NCBI RefSeq assembly: GCF_009649075.1
Contig: NZ_CP045737.1
Span: 2,542,001 to 2,606,000, forward strand
DNA length: 64,000 bases
Source of the DNA: Aeromicrobium yanjiei
GTDB taxonomy: Bacteria > Actinomycetota > Actinomycetes > Propionibacteriales > Nocardioidaceae
Reading direction: 5' to 3'
The translations under genes were made by a program, and so were the position numbers. Below the pieces are notes generated by a model. The model was not told where the DNA came from. It saw nothing but the letters and a program-made list of their open reading frames with translations, and ran no database searches. Position 1 is the first letter of the stretch; every line of letters starts with the position of its first letter. This document shows positions 30,582-40,368 of this stretch, piece after piece.

Positions 30582-30609
30582 TTGCGCCGTCCGTGAGTCG
30601 CAGTAGCGT
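30582..30609 (+). promoter_or_regulatory. Promoter of the osmC-like gene
   Basis: TTGCGC and TAGCGT are separated by 16 bp. The start of transcription would be near 30616, leaving a short leader with the ribosome site GAAGGGA before the ATG at 30639. Confidence 0.5.
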
Positions 30610-30638
30610 CAAGATCTCATCGACGAAGGGATTCCAGC

Positions 30639-31088
30639 ATGCCGACACGCACAGCACGCACCGCTTGGGACGGCGGTTTCGAGGACGGCTCCGGCCAGGT
30701 CGAGCTCACCGACTCGGGCCTCGGTACGTTCGAGATGTCGTTCAAGAAGCGCTCGTCCGAGGACGGCGGCGGCGCAACCAATCCCGAGGAGCTCCTCGGC
30801 GCCGCCCACTCGTCGTGCTTCACGATGCAGCTGACCGCGGTCCTCGGCCAGAAGGGCGCCACCCCGATCTCGATCGAGACGACCGCCAAGGTCACGCTCG
30901 GCGAGGACTCGGCCGACGGCGGCTTCAAGATCAGCAAGATCGCCCTGAAGGTCCGCGGCGAGGTCGAGGGCATCGACGAGGCGGGGTTCCTCGAGGCCGC
31001 GGAGGCGGCGAAGGTCGGCTGCCCGCTGAGCAAGGCCCTCGCATCCGTCCCGGAGATCACCCTCGACGCGGCCCTCGAGACCGCGTAG
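30639..31088 (+). CDS. OsmC-family organic hydroperoxide reductase
   Basis: The 149-residue protein reduces organic peroxides with two cysteines, both present: C60 (AAHSSCFTMQL) and C128 (KVGCPLSKAL). The pattern fits the OsmC rather than the Ohr subfamily. The mature enzyme is a homodimer in the cytoplasm, reduced by lipoylated proteins or thiols. The GAAGGG ribosome site and upstream promoter support the start. Confidence 0.92.
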   Translation: MPTRTARTAWDGGFEDGSGQVELTDSGLGTFEMSFKKRSSEDGGGATNPEELLGAAHSSCFTMQLTAVLGQKGATPISIETTAKVTLGEDSADGGFKISKIALKVRGEVEGIDEAGFLEAAEAAKVGCPLSKALASVPEITLDAALETA

Positions 31089-31117
31089 ACGGCCAGGGGT
31101 GGGCGCCCCCGCGGCGC

Positions 31118-33424
31118 TCAGCCCTCCGATCGGCGCAGGCGCCGGCGTCGATCGCCGCGCCTGCGCAGGTCGCGCGCCAGCCGGCGGTCGCCGTAGTACA
31201 GGATCGCGGCCCAGTCGATCGTGTCGTCGTCGGTCGCGACCTGCTTCGCAGGTGCCTTGGGCTTGGGCTCGACGAACAACCAGTTGAGGACACCCAGTCC
31301 CATGTCCACGAACGACGCACGGACGCCGATGTAGGCGCTGATGGCCGCCGACGCCAGGATCGCGTTGAACATCGCGAAGCCGAAGTTGCCCCAGTTCTCC
31401 TGATGGAAGTCGCGCCACGCGGTCAGCAACGAGAACAGCACGATCAGGTACGGCACGAGGACGTGCAGTCCCGGGGCGGCCGTGCGATCGCGCACCTTGG
31501 GGGTGCGGGCGAACGGGATCTTCTCGCCCGTGAACGCCTGCTGGATCGACTTGAGCACGCCTGCGAGGTTGACCGGCAGCAGCACCAGGTTGAAGCCGTA
31601 GATGCGGAAGATGTCGGTGAACCGGTGACCGCACGCGCGCAGGTCACTGCCCATCGCGATGAAGTACGGCAGCGCGGCTCCCACGATGAGCGGGCTGAGG
31701 AGCCGACTGTCGTACGGGTAGAACAGCAGGAACAGCAGTCCGAAGCTCGCCCACGCGATCGAGGCCATGTAGTTGACCCGCAGCGCGAGCTCGACCAGGT
31801 GCACGCGCGTACGGCTGTGTCGCCGGTGCCGGACCTGCTCCCACAGCTTGGGCAGGATCAGCAGGCCGCCGTTGGCCCACCGCCGGCGCTGCACCACGAG
31901 CGAGCCGAAGTCGGGGGGCGTCGCGCTGTAGCTGAGCCGCTCGGGATAGTTGACCAACGCCCAGCCCGCGGAGCCGATGTCGATGCTGGACTCGGTGTCC
32001 TCGATGACGGTCCGGTCCTGGATGTACGTCTTGATGTCGTAGCCGGCGACGTTCTCGACCTCGACGATGTCCTCGAGCGCCCGCTTGCGGATCACCGCGT
32101 TCGCGCCCACCCAGAACGTCGCGTTGTGATGGGTCTTGCCCTGGTGGAGGATGTGCTGCAGATCGGTCGACGCGCCCGCGATCCGCTCGATGCGCGTCGG
32201 CGCACCGCGGAACGACGAGTACGGCGTCTGGATGATCGCGACGTGCTGGTTCTCGGTCTGCTCGAGGTAGTACACGAGCCGGATGCAGTAGTCGCGCAGC
32301 AGCTGTGAGTCCGCGTCCAGGGTCAGCACGTAGCCGGAGTCGGGGATGACGATGTCGCCGGGGCGGGGCGTCTCGACCTCGTCCAGCATGATGCCCGCGG
32401 CGGTCTCGTTGGGACGCCAGACGTGGCCCATGAGCCCGAGGTAGGCGTTGACGTTCATCGCCTTGTTCGCCTCGTGCGACAGGGACCCGTAGGCCTTGCG
32501 CTCGAAGCTCGTCAGGTCCGCCCGGAAGATCCAGGCGAGGCGACGGTGCAGCTCGAGGACCCGGCCGCTGTCGGGAAGGCCGCCCTGCTCGAGGGCTGCC
32601 TCGAGCGCGAGGGCCGTGAGGCTGAGCTCGTTGGCCAGTCCCATCAGCACCTGGTCGACGAAGAACTCGCTCACGTGGTCCACGACGTCCTCCGCGGAAG
32701 CCATCTCCTCCAGCCACGCTGCGGCAGCCCGGTACTCCTTCAGCAGGACCTTCACCGAGCGGCGCCTGACCGGTCCGCTCGCCAGCTCTGCCGTCGCGAG
32801 CTCAAGGGAGGCCTGGAACCGTTCGCGCGGCGCGGCCAGGGACTCCATGATGTCCGACGCGAGTCGCCGGGTCGCCTCCAGCTTGGCCCGCACCTCCGGA
32901 TCCGTCGGCGCCGGCGGGTCGTCGATCAGCAGCACGAGGTGCAGGTCCGGATACTCCTGCAGCGCCGCGCTCCAGAGCGTGAGACGCACGACGTCCGGCT
33001 CCTCGGCGTACGACGGGATCAGCACCGTGAGGCGCTCGGAGGTCGTGTCGGCGAAGTGCCGGTCGATCATCCCGCGGGGTGCGCGCACGTGGTCACGGAA
33101 CCGCAGCAGCGCCCCTTGGCGTGCCACGAGGTACATGAGCGCCGAGAACGTGAGGAACGTCACGACCACGAGATAGGAGAAGGCCTCCATCGTGAAGCGG
33201 AAGTTGCCGCCGTAGTCGATGAACTCGCGGACGATCGTCGAGACGACGTAGCCGATCCACGACAAGATCGTGACGACGATCCCGACGCGTCCCCACGTGA
33301 TCTTGGCGCCGCTGGGCACCGGATGGACGATCGACAACGGCTCCGAGCGGCGTTCGGCTCCCCACTGACGTCGGGTCCTCGGCTCGGTGGTGGGCTTGGA
33401 CCTCGACCTCAACAGCAAGAGCAT
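31118..33424 (-). CDS. Cellulose/chitin-synthase-like family 2 glycosyltransferase
   Basis: A 768-residue membrane GT2 enzyme. Two N-terminal membrane segments (about 48-110) precede the GT-A domain, with TVLIPSYAEEPDVV, the DxD-type LTLDADS, the acceptor acidic residue (VIEDTESSIDIG) and the QxxRW signature (QRRRW). At least five C-terminal membrane helices follow. These are the hallmarks of processive beta-glycan synthases. An insertion of about 200 residues (EATRRLASDIMESL onward) between the first GT motifs is unusual. The divergent neighbour encodes a GH18 protein with chitin-binding modules, so a beta-1,4-GlcNAc-like polymer is the best guess. Confidence 0.85.
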   Translation of the reverse strand: MLLLLRSRSKPTTEPRTRRQWGAERRSEPLSIVHPVPSGAKITWGRVGIVVTILSWIGYVVSTIVREFIDYGGNFRFTMEAFSYLVVVTFLTFSALMYLVARQGALLRFRDHVRAPRGMIDRHFADTTSERLTVLIPSYAEEPDVVRLTLWSAALQEYPDLHLVLLIDDPPAPTDPEVRAKLEATRRLASDIMESLAAPRERFQASLELATAELASGPVRRRSVKVLLKEYRAAAAWLEEMASAEDVVDHVSEFFVDQVLMGLANELSLTALALEAALEQGGLPDSGRVLELHRRLAWIFRADLTSFERKAYGSLSHEANKAMNVNAYLGLMGHVWRPNETAAGIMLDEVETPRPGDIVIPDSGYVLTLDADSQLLRDYCIRLVYYLEQTENQHVAIIQTPYSSFRGAPTRIERIAGASTDLQHILHQGKTHHNATFWVGANAVIRKRALEDIVEVENVAGYDIKTYIQDRTVIEDTESSIDIGSAGWALVNYPERLSYSATPPDFGSLVVQRRRWANGGLLILPKLWEQVRHRRHSRTRVHLVELALRVNYMASIAWASFGLLFLLFYPYDSRLLSPLIVGAALPYFIAMGSDLRACGHRFTDIFRIYGFNLVLLPVNLAGVLKSIQQAFTGEKIPFARTPKVRDRTAAPGLHVLVPYLIVLFSLLTAWRDFHQENWGNFGFAMFNAILASAAISAYIGVRASFVDMGLGVLNWLFVEPKPKAPAKQVATDDDTIDWAAILYYGDRRLARDLRRRGDRRRRLRRSEG

Positions 33425-33541
33425 GTCTCCTCAAAGATTTCGGCGACAGCCTAGCGACACCTCGGCGTTCGGTGACCACGCTTTGCGAAAAGGTGACACC
33501 ATGTGCCCGCTCGGGGTCGTTTGAGAAGAAGAGAGTCGTAC

Positions 33542-35125
33542 GTGAGTCGGTTCGAGGGACGGCGCCTGTCGTGGGTACGTCTGACCATCTTGATGGGCGT
33601 CGTGACGGCGGTCGTGCTGGGCGGCACGTCGAGCTGGCGGTACGTGCAGGACTCCCAGGCGGCCGAGGCCAACGGCGACGCCTGGTACGCGGGCTACGTC
33701 GACGCGACCGTGACCCCGCTCCACGAGTTCGAGCAGCCCGCGTCCAAGGCCGCCCGGGACGTCGTGCTGTCGTTCATCGTCACCGACCCCGGTGAGGCCT
33801 GCACCCCCTCCTGGGGTGCCGCGTACTCCCTCGACGCAGCCTCCGACGACCTCGATCTCGATCGACGCATCGCGCGCCTGCGCCAGCGCGGCGGCAGTGT
33901 CGTGGTGTCCTTCGGCGGGGCCATCAACTCCGAGCTGTCCACGACGTGCACGGATCCCGCGAAGCTCCTGAAGGCGTACCGCAGCGTGGTTGAGCGCTAC
34001 GACCTGCGCACGATCGATCTCGACATCGAGGGTGCCGCCCTCTCCGACCGCGCCGCGGCGACGCGCCGGGCCGTGGCGATGAGGACGCTGCAGAAGGAGC
34101 GGGCCAAGGCCGGCCACGACCTGCGCGTCTGGCTGACGCTTCCCGTCGCGCCGAGCGGGCTGACCGCCGAGGGCACGGCAGCGGTCAAGGTGATGCTGGA
34201 CAACGACGTCGAGCTGTCGGGCGTCAACGTCATGACGATGGACTACGGCGACAGCCGGGCGAAGGGCCAGTCGATGCTCGACGCGTCCACCTCCGCCCTG
34301 GAGCAGACCCACCGCCAGCTCAGCCAGGTCTACGCCGACTCGGGCGAGCGCGTCGGCGCCGCGACCCTGTGGCGCCGCATGGGCGCGACGCCGATGATCG
34401 GTCAGAACGATGTCGCGGGCGAGGTCTTCACGCTCGCCGCCGCGCGGGGGCTCAGTGCGTTCGCGAAGGAGAAGGGACTCGGCCGGATGTCGATGTGGTC
34501 GCTCAACCGCGACCGGACCTGCGGCGAGAACTATCCCGACGTGACGATCGTGTCCAACTCCTGCAGCGGAGTGGACCAGGGCGCCCAGACGTTCGCGAAG
34601 GCGCTCCGCGGGGGCATGAGCGGTCGCCCCGACATGAGCGAGGTGACGCCGGTCGTCCCCGGGCCCGCCGGCGGGCGCGAGGGTCGCGAGGTCGACCTGA
34701 CCGACGACCCGGCCAAGAGCCCGTACCCGGTGTGGGCCGAGGACAAGACCTACGTCGAGGGCACCCGCGTCGTGTGGCACCGCAACGCGTACGTCGCGAA
34801 GTGGTGGACTCTCGGCGACCTGCCGGACGACCCGGTCGTCGACAAGGCCGCCTCTCCGTGGCAGCTGCTCGGGCCCGTGCTGCCGGGCGAGAAGCCCGTG
34901 CGCGTCCCCACGCTGCCCCGCGGGACGTACCCCGAGTGGAAGCAGGACCAGTCCTATCGCAAGGGCGAGCGCGTCATGCTGCGAGGCACGCCGTTCACGG
35001 CCAAGTGGTTCTCGTCCGGCGTCAGTCCCGATGCGCGAGCCACCCAGGACGAGCCCTCGCCCTGGCGACCGCTCACCGACGCCGAGATCAGGAAGGCGGC
35101 CGAGGCGGCCAAGAAGAAGCGGTAG
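33542..35125 (+). CDS. Membrane-anchored or secreted GH18 chitinase-like protein with two CBM5/12 modules
   Basis: The 527-residue protein starts with a signal or anchor segment (VRLTILMGVVTAVVLGG). A GH18-type TIM barrel follows, with the catalytic-strand motif IDLDIEG and VVVSFGGAINSEL. Two carbohydrate-binding modules of the CBM5/12 (ChtBD3) type come last: YPVWAEDKTYVEGTRVVWHRNAYVAKWW and YPEWKQDQSYRKGERVMLRGTPFTAKWF. I chose the GTG at 33542 after AGAAGAAGAGAG. It diverges from the GT2 gene across 117 bp, suggesting one makes and the other trims or binds the same polymer. Confidence 0.85.
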   Translation: MSRFEGRRLSWVRLTILMGVVTAVVLGGTSSWRYVQDSQAAEANGDAWYAGYVDATVTPLHEFEQPASKAARDVVLSFIVTDPGEACTPSWGAAYSLDAASDDLDLDRRIARLRQRGGSVVVSFGGAINSELSTTCTDPAKLLKAYRSVVERYDLRTIDLDIEGAALSDRAAATRRAVAMRTLQKERAKAGHDLRVWLTLPVAPSGLTAEGTAAVKVMLDNDVELSGVNVMTMDYGDSRAKGQSMLDASTSALEQTHRQLSQVYADSGERVGAATLWRRMGATPMIGQNDVAGEVFTLAAARGLSAFAKEKGLGRMSMWSLNRDRTCGENYPDVTIVSNSCSGVDQGAQTFAKALRGGMSGRPDMSEVTPVVPGPAGGREGREVDLTDDPAKSPYPVWAEDKTYVEGTRVVWHRNAYVAKWWTLGDLPDDPVVDKAASPWQLLGPVLPGEKPVRVPTLPRGTYPEWKQDQSYRKGERVMLRGTPFTAKWFSSGVSPDARATQDEPSPWRPLTDAEIRKAAEAAKKKR

Positions 35126-35159
35126 CCGTCCTGTCGGTGGCGTGCGGGATGCTCCTCGC

Positions 35160-36203
35160 ATGAGACCCGTGGTCGGCCGCCTGCACGCGCAGGGGCTCGA
35201 TGCCCCGAGGTTCGACTCGGCCGGCCAGGTCGTCCGCCACCTCGGGTGCGTGCAGTCGCAGCTCCACGACATGGCACTGTGGGCGATCGCCCGGCGCACC
35301 GACGGGCTCACCCACGCCGACCTGCAGCAAGCGTTCGCTCGCGGCGACTTCTTGCGCACCCACGTGCTGCGCCCGACCTGGCACTTCGTCGACGCCGCCG
35401 ACATCCACGGATGGCTCGCCCTGACAGCCCCCCGCATCCGCCGGCTCATGGCGCCGATCGACCAGGGCCTGGGGCTCACCGACGCACGGCTCGACCGCTG
35501 CACCGAGGTGATCGTCGCCTCGCTCGCCGACGGCGCCACGCGCACCCGAGCCGACCTGGGCGCTGATCTGGCGGCAGCTGGTCTCGAGCACTCCGGACTC
35601 GCCCTGGCCCACGTCCTGATGCACGCCGAGATCGATGCGGTCGTCGCCAACGGTCCGCTCGACGGCAAGCAGCACACCTACCGGTTGCTCGGGCCGGGGC
35701 CGGTCGCCCCACCACGCGACGACCTGCTGGCCCTCGCCGCCCGCCGCTACGCCCGCGGGCACGGACCCTTCCGCGACAAGGACCTCGCGTGGTGGACGAG
35801 CCTGACGCTGACCGACAGCCGTCGAGCGATCGAGCTGGCCGACCTGTCCCCCGTCGACGTCGACGGCACGCCACACTGGCGTCTCGAGCCGCCGGTCGAC
35901 GCGGAGGTCCCCCACGTCATGCTGCTGCCCAACTTCGACGAGTACGTCTCCTACGCCCGCGCGCCCGACGACTACGCAGCGTTCGCCGGTGCCGCGCAGG
36001 ACGTCATGCGAGGCACCGGGCTGCTGATGGTCGACGGGCTGCTGGCCGGCACGTGGACGCGCAAGCAATCGGCCCGAGCCGTCGACGTCGTGGTGCGCGC
36101 CTCGGGCTCGGTCAGCAGCACGACGCGGCGCGCCGTCGAGGCGGAGACCGCCCTGTTCGGCCGGTTCCTCGGGCGCGAAGCACGCGTGACGGTCGTCTCG
36201 TGA
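35160..36203 (+). CDS. AlkZ/YcaQ-like winged-helix protein (HTH_42), possible DNA glycosylase
   Basis: The 347-residue protein matches the HTH_42 family that includes the DNA glycosylases AlkZ and YcaQ, which release alkylated bases or unhook crosslinks. The QxQ motif is visible early (CVQSQLHD), followed by the LRPTWHFV segment and a C-terminal RxLLPNFDEY-like region (VMLLPNFDEYVSYA). Many actinobacterial paralogs have no tested activity, so repair is only likely. The ATG at 35160 lies 6 bp after GATGCT, a leaderless pattern. Confidence 0.78.
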   Translation: MRPVVGRLHAQGLDAPRFDSAGQVVRHLGCVQSQLHDMALWAIARRTDGLTHADLQQAFARGDFLRTHVLRPTWHFVDAADIHGWLALTAPRIRRLMAPIDQGLGLTDARLDRCTEVIVASLADGATRTRADLGADLAAAGLEHSGLALAHVLMHAEIDAVVANGPLDGKQHTYRLLGPGPVAPPRDDLLALAARRYARGHGPFRDKDLAWWTSLTLTDSRRAIELADLSPVDVDGTPHWRLEPPVDAEVPHVMLLPNFDEYVSYARAPDDYAAFAGAAQDVMRGTGLLMVDGLLAGTWTRKQSARAVDVVVRASGSVSSTTRRAVEAETALFGRFLGREARVTVVS

Positions 36204-36333
36204 GCACGATCTCGGCCGCGATTGCTCACGTTCGACGCGGCGACGTGGCACGGTGGAGGCAGAGCGGTGGCCGAGGCGAACCTGCCTGCAGACGGCTGGG
36301 CCTTCGCGTTACCCTGTTAAGCGACATTTGAGC

Positions 36334-39300
36334 ATGCGCGCCAGCGACAATTCGGAAGAGGCGATCGAGGCTGTGGCCGAGTCCTCACAAGACCATTCAA
36401 CCCCCGACTTCGGCACGAATCAGTGGCTCGTCGAGGAGATGTACGAGCGCTATCAGGAAGATCCCTCGTCCGTCGACGACACCTGGGTCTCCTTCTTCCA
36501 GACGGGCGACGGTGCCGGCCTGAACGGTGACGGGCCCAACGGAGCCGCCCCCGCGAAGGCGGCGCCCGTCGTGACCGCCGCGCCCACGCCGCCGCCGACG
36601 TCCCCCGAGTCGTCCACCCCGCCGGCAGCCAAGACGCAGCCGGCCACGGCCTCCGTGCCGGAGGAGAAGGCCAAGGACGCGCCTGCTCCCGTCGCACCTG
36701 TGCCCGCGACACCGCCCGCCAAGTCCAAGCCTGCCCCGTCCACCCCGGCCGCGAAGGACGCTCCCGCCGCCGGTCCCGGCGAGGTCGAGAACGTCGTGCT
36801 GCGCGGCGCCGCTGCGCGCACCGTCGCCAACATGGACGCGAGCCTGTCGGTCCCGACCGCGACGAGCGTCCGCTCCGTGCCGGTCAAGCTGCTGTTCGAC
36901 CAGCGCATCGTGATCAACAACCACCTCGCCCGCGCACGCGGCGGCAAGGTGTCGTTCACCCACCTCATCGGCTGGGCGATCGTCAAGGCCCTCAAGGCCA
37001 TGCCGGAGATGAACACCGGCTACGAGGTCGTGAACGGCAAGCCCAACCAGCTGAAGCCCGAGCACATCAACTTCGGCCTGGCGATCGATCTGAAGAAGCC
37101 CGACGGATCGCGCACCCTGCTGGTGCCGTCCATCAAGGCCGCCGACACCATGACGTTCGCCGAGTTCTGGGCGGCGTACGAGACGATGGTCGCCAAGGCT
37201 CGTGACAACAAGCTCACGGTCGCCGACTTCCAGGGCACCACGGTCAGCCTGACCAACCCCGGCGGCATCGGCACGAACCACTCGATCCCCCGACTCATGC
37301 AGGGCCAGGGCGTCATCATCGGCGTCGGCTCGATGGAGTACCCGCCGGAGTTCCAGGGCGCGTCCGAGCACACGCTCGCGCAGATGGCCATCTCCAAGAT
37401 GATGACGCTGACGTCGACCTACGACCACCGCGTGATCCAGGGTGCGCAGTCGGGCGAGTTCCTCAAGCGCATCCACGCGCTGCTGCTGGGCGAGGACGGC
37501 TTCTACGACGAGATCTTCCGCGCGCTGAGGATCCCCTACGAGCCCATCCGCTGGGCCCGCGACATCCCGGTCAGCCACGACGACGAGGTCCACAAGCAGG
37601 CCCGCGTCCTCGAGCTCATCCACGCGTTCCGGGTCCGCGGCCACCTGATGGCCGACACCAACCCGCTCGACAGCTCCCCGCGCATGCACCCCGATCTCGA
37701 CACCGCGTCGCACGGACTCACCCTGTGGGACCTCGACCGCGAGTTCGCGACCGGCTCGTTCAAGAGCGAGAAGCGGTTCATGAAGCTCCGCGAGATCCTC
37801 GGCATCCTGCGCGACTCGTACGCCCGCACCGTCGGCATCGAGTACATGCACATCCAGGAGCCGGCCGAGCGCGAGTGGTTCCAGGAGCGCGTCGAGCGTC
37901 CGCACACCAAGCCGCCGCGCGAGGAGCAGCTGCGCATCCTGCAGAAGCTCAACCAGGCCGAGGCCTTCGAGACGTTCCTGCAGACCAAGTTCGTCGGGCA
38001 GAAGCGCTTCAGCCTCGAGGGCGGCGAGACCACCATCCCGTTCCTCGACGAGATCTGCGAGGCCGCTGCGGCCGACAAGCTCGACGAGGTCTGCATCGGC
38101 ATGGCCCACCGCGGCCGTCTCAACGCGCTGGTCAACATCGCCGGCAAGCGCCCGAGCCAGGTCTTCCGCGAGTTCGAGGGCAACATTGACCCCCGCACCG
38201 TGCAGGGCTCCGGCGACGTCAAGTACCACCTCGGCGTCGAGGGTGAGTTCACCTCGGGCAACGGCGACAAGGTCAAGGTCTCGATCGCGGCCAACCCCTC
38301 GCACCTCGAGGTCGTCGACCCCGTCCTCGAGGGCATCGCCCGCGCCAAGCAGGACCGGCTCAACCGTGGTCAGGAGTACCCGGTCCTCCCGGTGCTCGTG
38401 CACGGCGACGCAGCGTTCGCGGGCCAGGGAGTCGTCGCCGAGACGCTCAACCTCTCGCAGCTGCGCGGCTACCGCACGGGCGGCACGATCCACCTGATCG
38501 TCAACAACCAGGTCGGCTTCACCACCTCGCCGTCCTCGTCGCGCTCCTCGACGTACTGCACCGACGTCGCCCGCATGATCCAGGCGCCGGTCTTCCACGT
38601 CAACGGCGACGATCCCGAGGCGTGCATCCGCGTGGCTCAGCTGGCGTACGAGTACCGCCGCACGTTCCACAAGGACATCGTCATCGACCTCGTGTGCTAC
38701 CGCCGTCGCGGTCACAACGAGGGCGACGACCCCAGCTTCACGCAGCCCCTGATGTACGACACGATCAACGCGAAGAAGTCGGTGCGCAAGCTCTACACCG
38801 AGGCCCTCGTCGGTCGTGGCGACATCACGCTGGAGGAGGCCGAGGCCGCGCTGACGGACTACCAGGCGCAGCTCGAGCGCAACTTCGCCGAGGTCAAGCA
38901 GGCCACGTCCGATCCGGACTACACCCGCACGCCGGACTACCCCGAGAAGCCCGAGCACGACGGCGAGCTGATCACCGCGATCACGCCCGAGACGATGAAG
39001 GCGATCGCGGACGCCTACACCAACGTCCCCGAGGGCTTCACGGTCCACCCGAAGGTCCTGCCGCAGCTCCAGCGTCGCGCGCAGTCCATCTCGGCCGGCC
39101 CGATCGACTGGGGCACCGGCGAGATCCTCGCGATGGGCTCGCTCCTGCTCGACGGACGCCCCGTGCGTCTTGCGGGCCAGGACAGCCGTCGTGGCACGTT
39201 CTCGTCCCGCTTCGCGACGATCATCGACCGCAACAACGCCCACGAGTGGACCCCGCTGTCGCACGTGGGCGACGAGCAGGCGACGTTCTACATCTACGAC

Positions 39301-40128
39301 TCGCTGCTGAGCGAGTACGCCGCGCTCGGCTTCGAGTACGGCTACTCGGTCGCACGTCCCGAGGCGCTCACGATGTGGGAGGCGCAGTTCGGTGACTTCG
39401 TGAACGGCGCCCAGTCCGTCATCGACGAGTACATCTCCGCGGGCGAGACCAAGTGGGGTCAGAAGTCGGGCGTCGTCCTGCTCCTGCCCCACGGTTACGA
39501 GGGACAGGGACCTGATCACTCGTCGGGACGCATCGAGCGCTTCCTCGACCTGTGCGCGGACAACGCGATGACGGTGGCGCAGCCCTCGTCCCCCGCGTCG
39601 TACTTCCACCTGCTGCGCCGGCAGAACCTGCAGGGCCAGCACCGTCCGCTCATCGTCTTCACCCCGAAGTCGATGCTCCGCAGCAAGGCCGCGGCCTCGC
39701 AGCCCGAGGACTTCACGTCGGGATCGTTCCGGCCCCTCATCGGTGACGACGTGGCCGATCCGTCCGCGGTCGAGCGGGTGCTCCTCTGCTCGGGTCGCAT
39801 CACCTGGGATCTCGTGGCCGAGCGGGAGAAGCGCGAGTCGGGCCAGTCCCGCACCGCGATCGTCCGCCTCGAGCAGATCTACCCGCGGCCGCTCGACGAG
39901 CTCAAGGCCGAGCTCGCCAAGTACCCCAACCTGCGCGAGGTCCGCTTCGTCCAGGACGAGCCCGCCAACCAGGGTCCGTGGCCGCACATCGCGCTGCACT
40001 TCAGCGGTGAGCTCGACGGACTGCCCCTGCTGCGGGTCTCGCGCCCGGAGTCGTCGGCACCCTCGGTCGGCTCGCACAACCGCCACGTCGAGGAGCAGGC
40101 CACGCTCATGCAGCAGGCCTTCAGCTGA
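36334..40128 (+). CDS. kgd: Multifunctional 2-oxoglutarate metabolism enzyme (Kgd/SucA-type, E2o-E1o fusion)
   Basis: A 1264-residue fusion found in actinobacteria. The N-terminus (FGTNQWLVEEMYERYQEDPSSVDDTW) is the E1o leader. A Pro/Ala-rich linker follows, then an E2o-type acyltransferase domain (about 175-400, including TSTYDHRVIQGAQSGEFL), then the ThDP-dependent E1 (IGMAHRGRLNALVNIAGK, HGDAAFAGQGVVAET, VNNQVGFTTSP). It serves the TCA cycle as 2-oxoglutarate dehydrogenase E1/E2 or as a decarboxylase/HOA synthase, normally controlled by a GarA/OdhI-type protein. No lipoyl domain is present. The start is ATG 36334, with GTG 36373 possible; a -10-like TACCCT lies upstream. Confidence 0.95.
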   Translation: MRASDNSEEAIEAVAESSQDHSTPDFGTNQWLVEEMYERYQEDPSSVDDTWVSFFQTGDGAGLNGDGPNGAAPAKAAPVVTAAPTPPPTSPESSTPPAAKTQPATASVPEEKAKDAPAPVAPVPATPPAKSKPAPSTPAAKDAPAAGPGEVENVVLRGAAARTVANMDASLSVPTATSVRSVPVKLLFDQRIVINNHLARARGGKVSFTHLIGWAIVKALKAMPEMNTGYEVVNGKPNQLKPEHINFGLAIDLKKPDGSRTLLVPSIKAADTMTFAEFWAAYETMVAKARDNKLTVADFQGTTVSLTNPGGIGTNHSIPRLMQGQGVIIGVGSMEYPPEFQGASEHTLAQMAISKMMTLTSTYDHRVIQGAQSGEFLKRIHALLLGEDGFYDEIFRALRIPYEPIRWARDIPVSHDDEVHKQARVLELIHAFRVRGHLMADTNPLDSSPRMHPDLDTASHGLTLWDLDREFATGSFKSEKRFMKLREILGILRDSYARTVGIEYMHIQEPAEREWFQERVERPHTKPPREEQLRILQKLNQAEAFETFLQTKFVGQKRFSLEGGETTIPFLDEICEAAAADKLDEVCIGMAHRGRLNALVNIAGKRPSQVFREFEGNIDPRTVQGSGDVKYHLGVEGEFTSGNGDKVKVSIAANPSHLEVVDPVLEGIARAKQDRLNRGQEYPVLPVLVHGDAAFAGQGVVAETLNLSQLRGYRTGGTIHLIVNNQVGFTTSPSSSRSSTYCTDVARMIQAPVFHVNGDDPEACIRVAQLAYEYRRTFHKDIVIDLVCYRRRGHNEGDDPSFTQPLMYDTINAKKSVRKLYTEALVGRGDITLEEAEAALTDYQAQLERNFAEVKQATSDPDYTRTPDYPEKPEHDGELITAITPETMKAIADAYTNVPEGFTVHPKVLPQLQRRAQSISAGPIDWGTGEILAMGSLLLDGRPVRLAGQDSRRGTFSSRFATIIDRNNAHEWTPLSHVGDEQATFYIYDSLLSEYAALGFEYGYSVARPEALTMWEAQFGDFVNGAQSVIDEYISAGETKWGQKSGVVLLLPHGYEGQGPDHSSGRIERFLDLCADNAMTVAQPSSPASYFHLLRRQNLQGQHRPLIVFTPKSMLRSKAAASQPEDFTSGSFRPLIGDDVADPSAVERVLLCSGRITWDLVAEREKRESGQSRTAIVRLEQIYPRPLDELKAELAKYPNLREVRFVQDEPANQGPWPHIALHFSGELDGLPLLRVSRPESSAPSVGSHNRHVEEQATLMQQAFS

Positions 40129-40148
40129 TCGGCGTCTGAGGACAGGTC

Positions 40149-40325
40149 ATGTACTTCACGGATCGTGGCATCGAGGAGCTCCAGAGCCGGCGAGGTGACG
40201 AAGAGGTCACCTTCGCCTGGCTCGCGGAGCAGCTCAGCACGTTCGTCGACCTCAATCCCGACTTCGAGATCCCGGTGGAGCGGCTGGCCACCTGGCTCGC
40301 GCGCCTGGACGACGACGACGAGTGA
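40149..40325 (+). CDS. DUF6104 small conserved protein
   Basis: A 58-residue acidic protein (MYFTDRGIEELQSRRGDEEV..., ending LDDDDE). It matches a small family seen downstream of kgd in many actinobacteria, where the sequence is highly conserved. It starts 20 bp after the kgd stop and is probably co-transcribed. No function is known to me. Its stop codon forms the first base of a strong hairpin. Confidence 0.82.
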   Translation: MYFTDRGIEELQSRRGDEEVTFAWLAEQLSTFVDLNPDFEIPVERLATWLARLDDDDE

Positions 40326-40357
40326 GCCACCCCTGCCGCGTGTCGGCAGGGGTGGCT
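40325..40357 (+). terminator. Perfect 14-bp hairpin after the kgd-DUF6104 unit
   Basis: Arms AGCCACCCCTGCCG and CGGCAGGGGTGGCT pair perfectly around CGTGT. The 5' arm starts on the last base of the TGA. There is no U-tract, but the position fits a terminator for the kgd transcript. Confidence 0.75.
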
Positions 40358-40362
40358 AGGCT
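40357..40362 (+). promoter_or_regulatory. -10 element directly after the hairpin (leaderless gene)
   Basis: TAGGCT begins on the last base of the terminator arm and ends 6 bp before the ATG at 40369, so a new leaderless transcript probably starts here. Confidence 0.5.
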
Positions 40363-40368
40363 CGCGTC

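Noticed and set aside
36397..40086. A 1229-codon open frame on the minus strand opposite kgd
   Set aside because: Long antisense frames are common in GC-rich genes. Its translation is low-complexity Arg/Asp/Leu sequence with no domain, while the plus strand encodes the clear Kgd enzyme.
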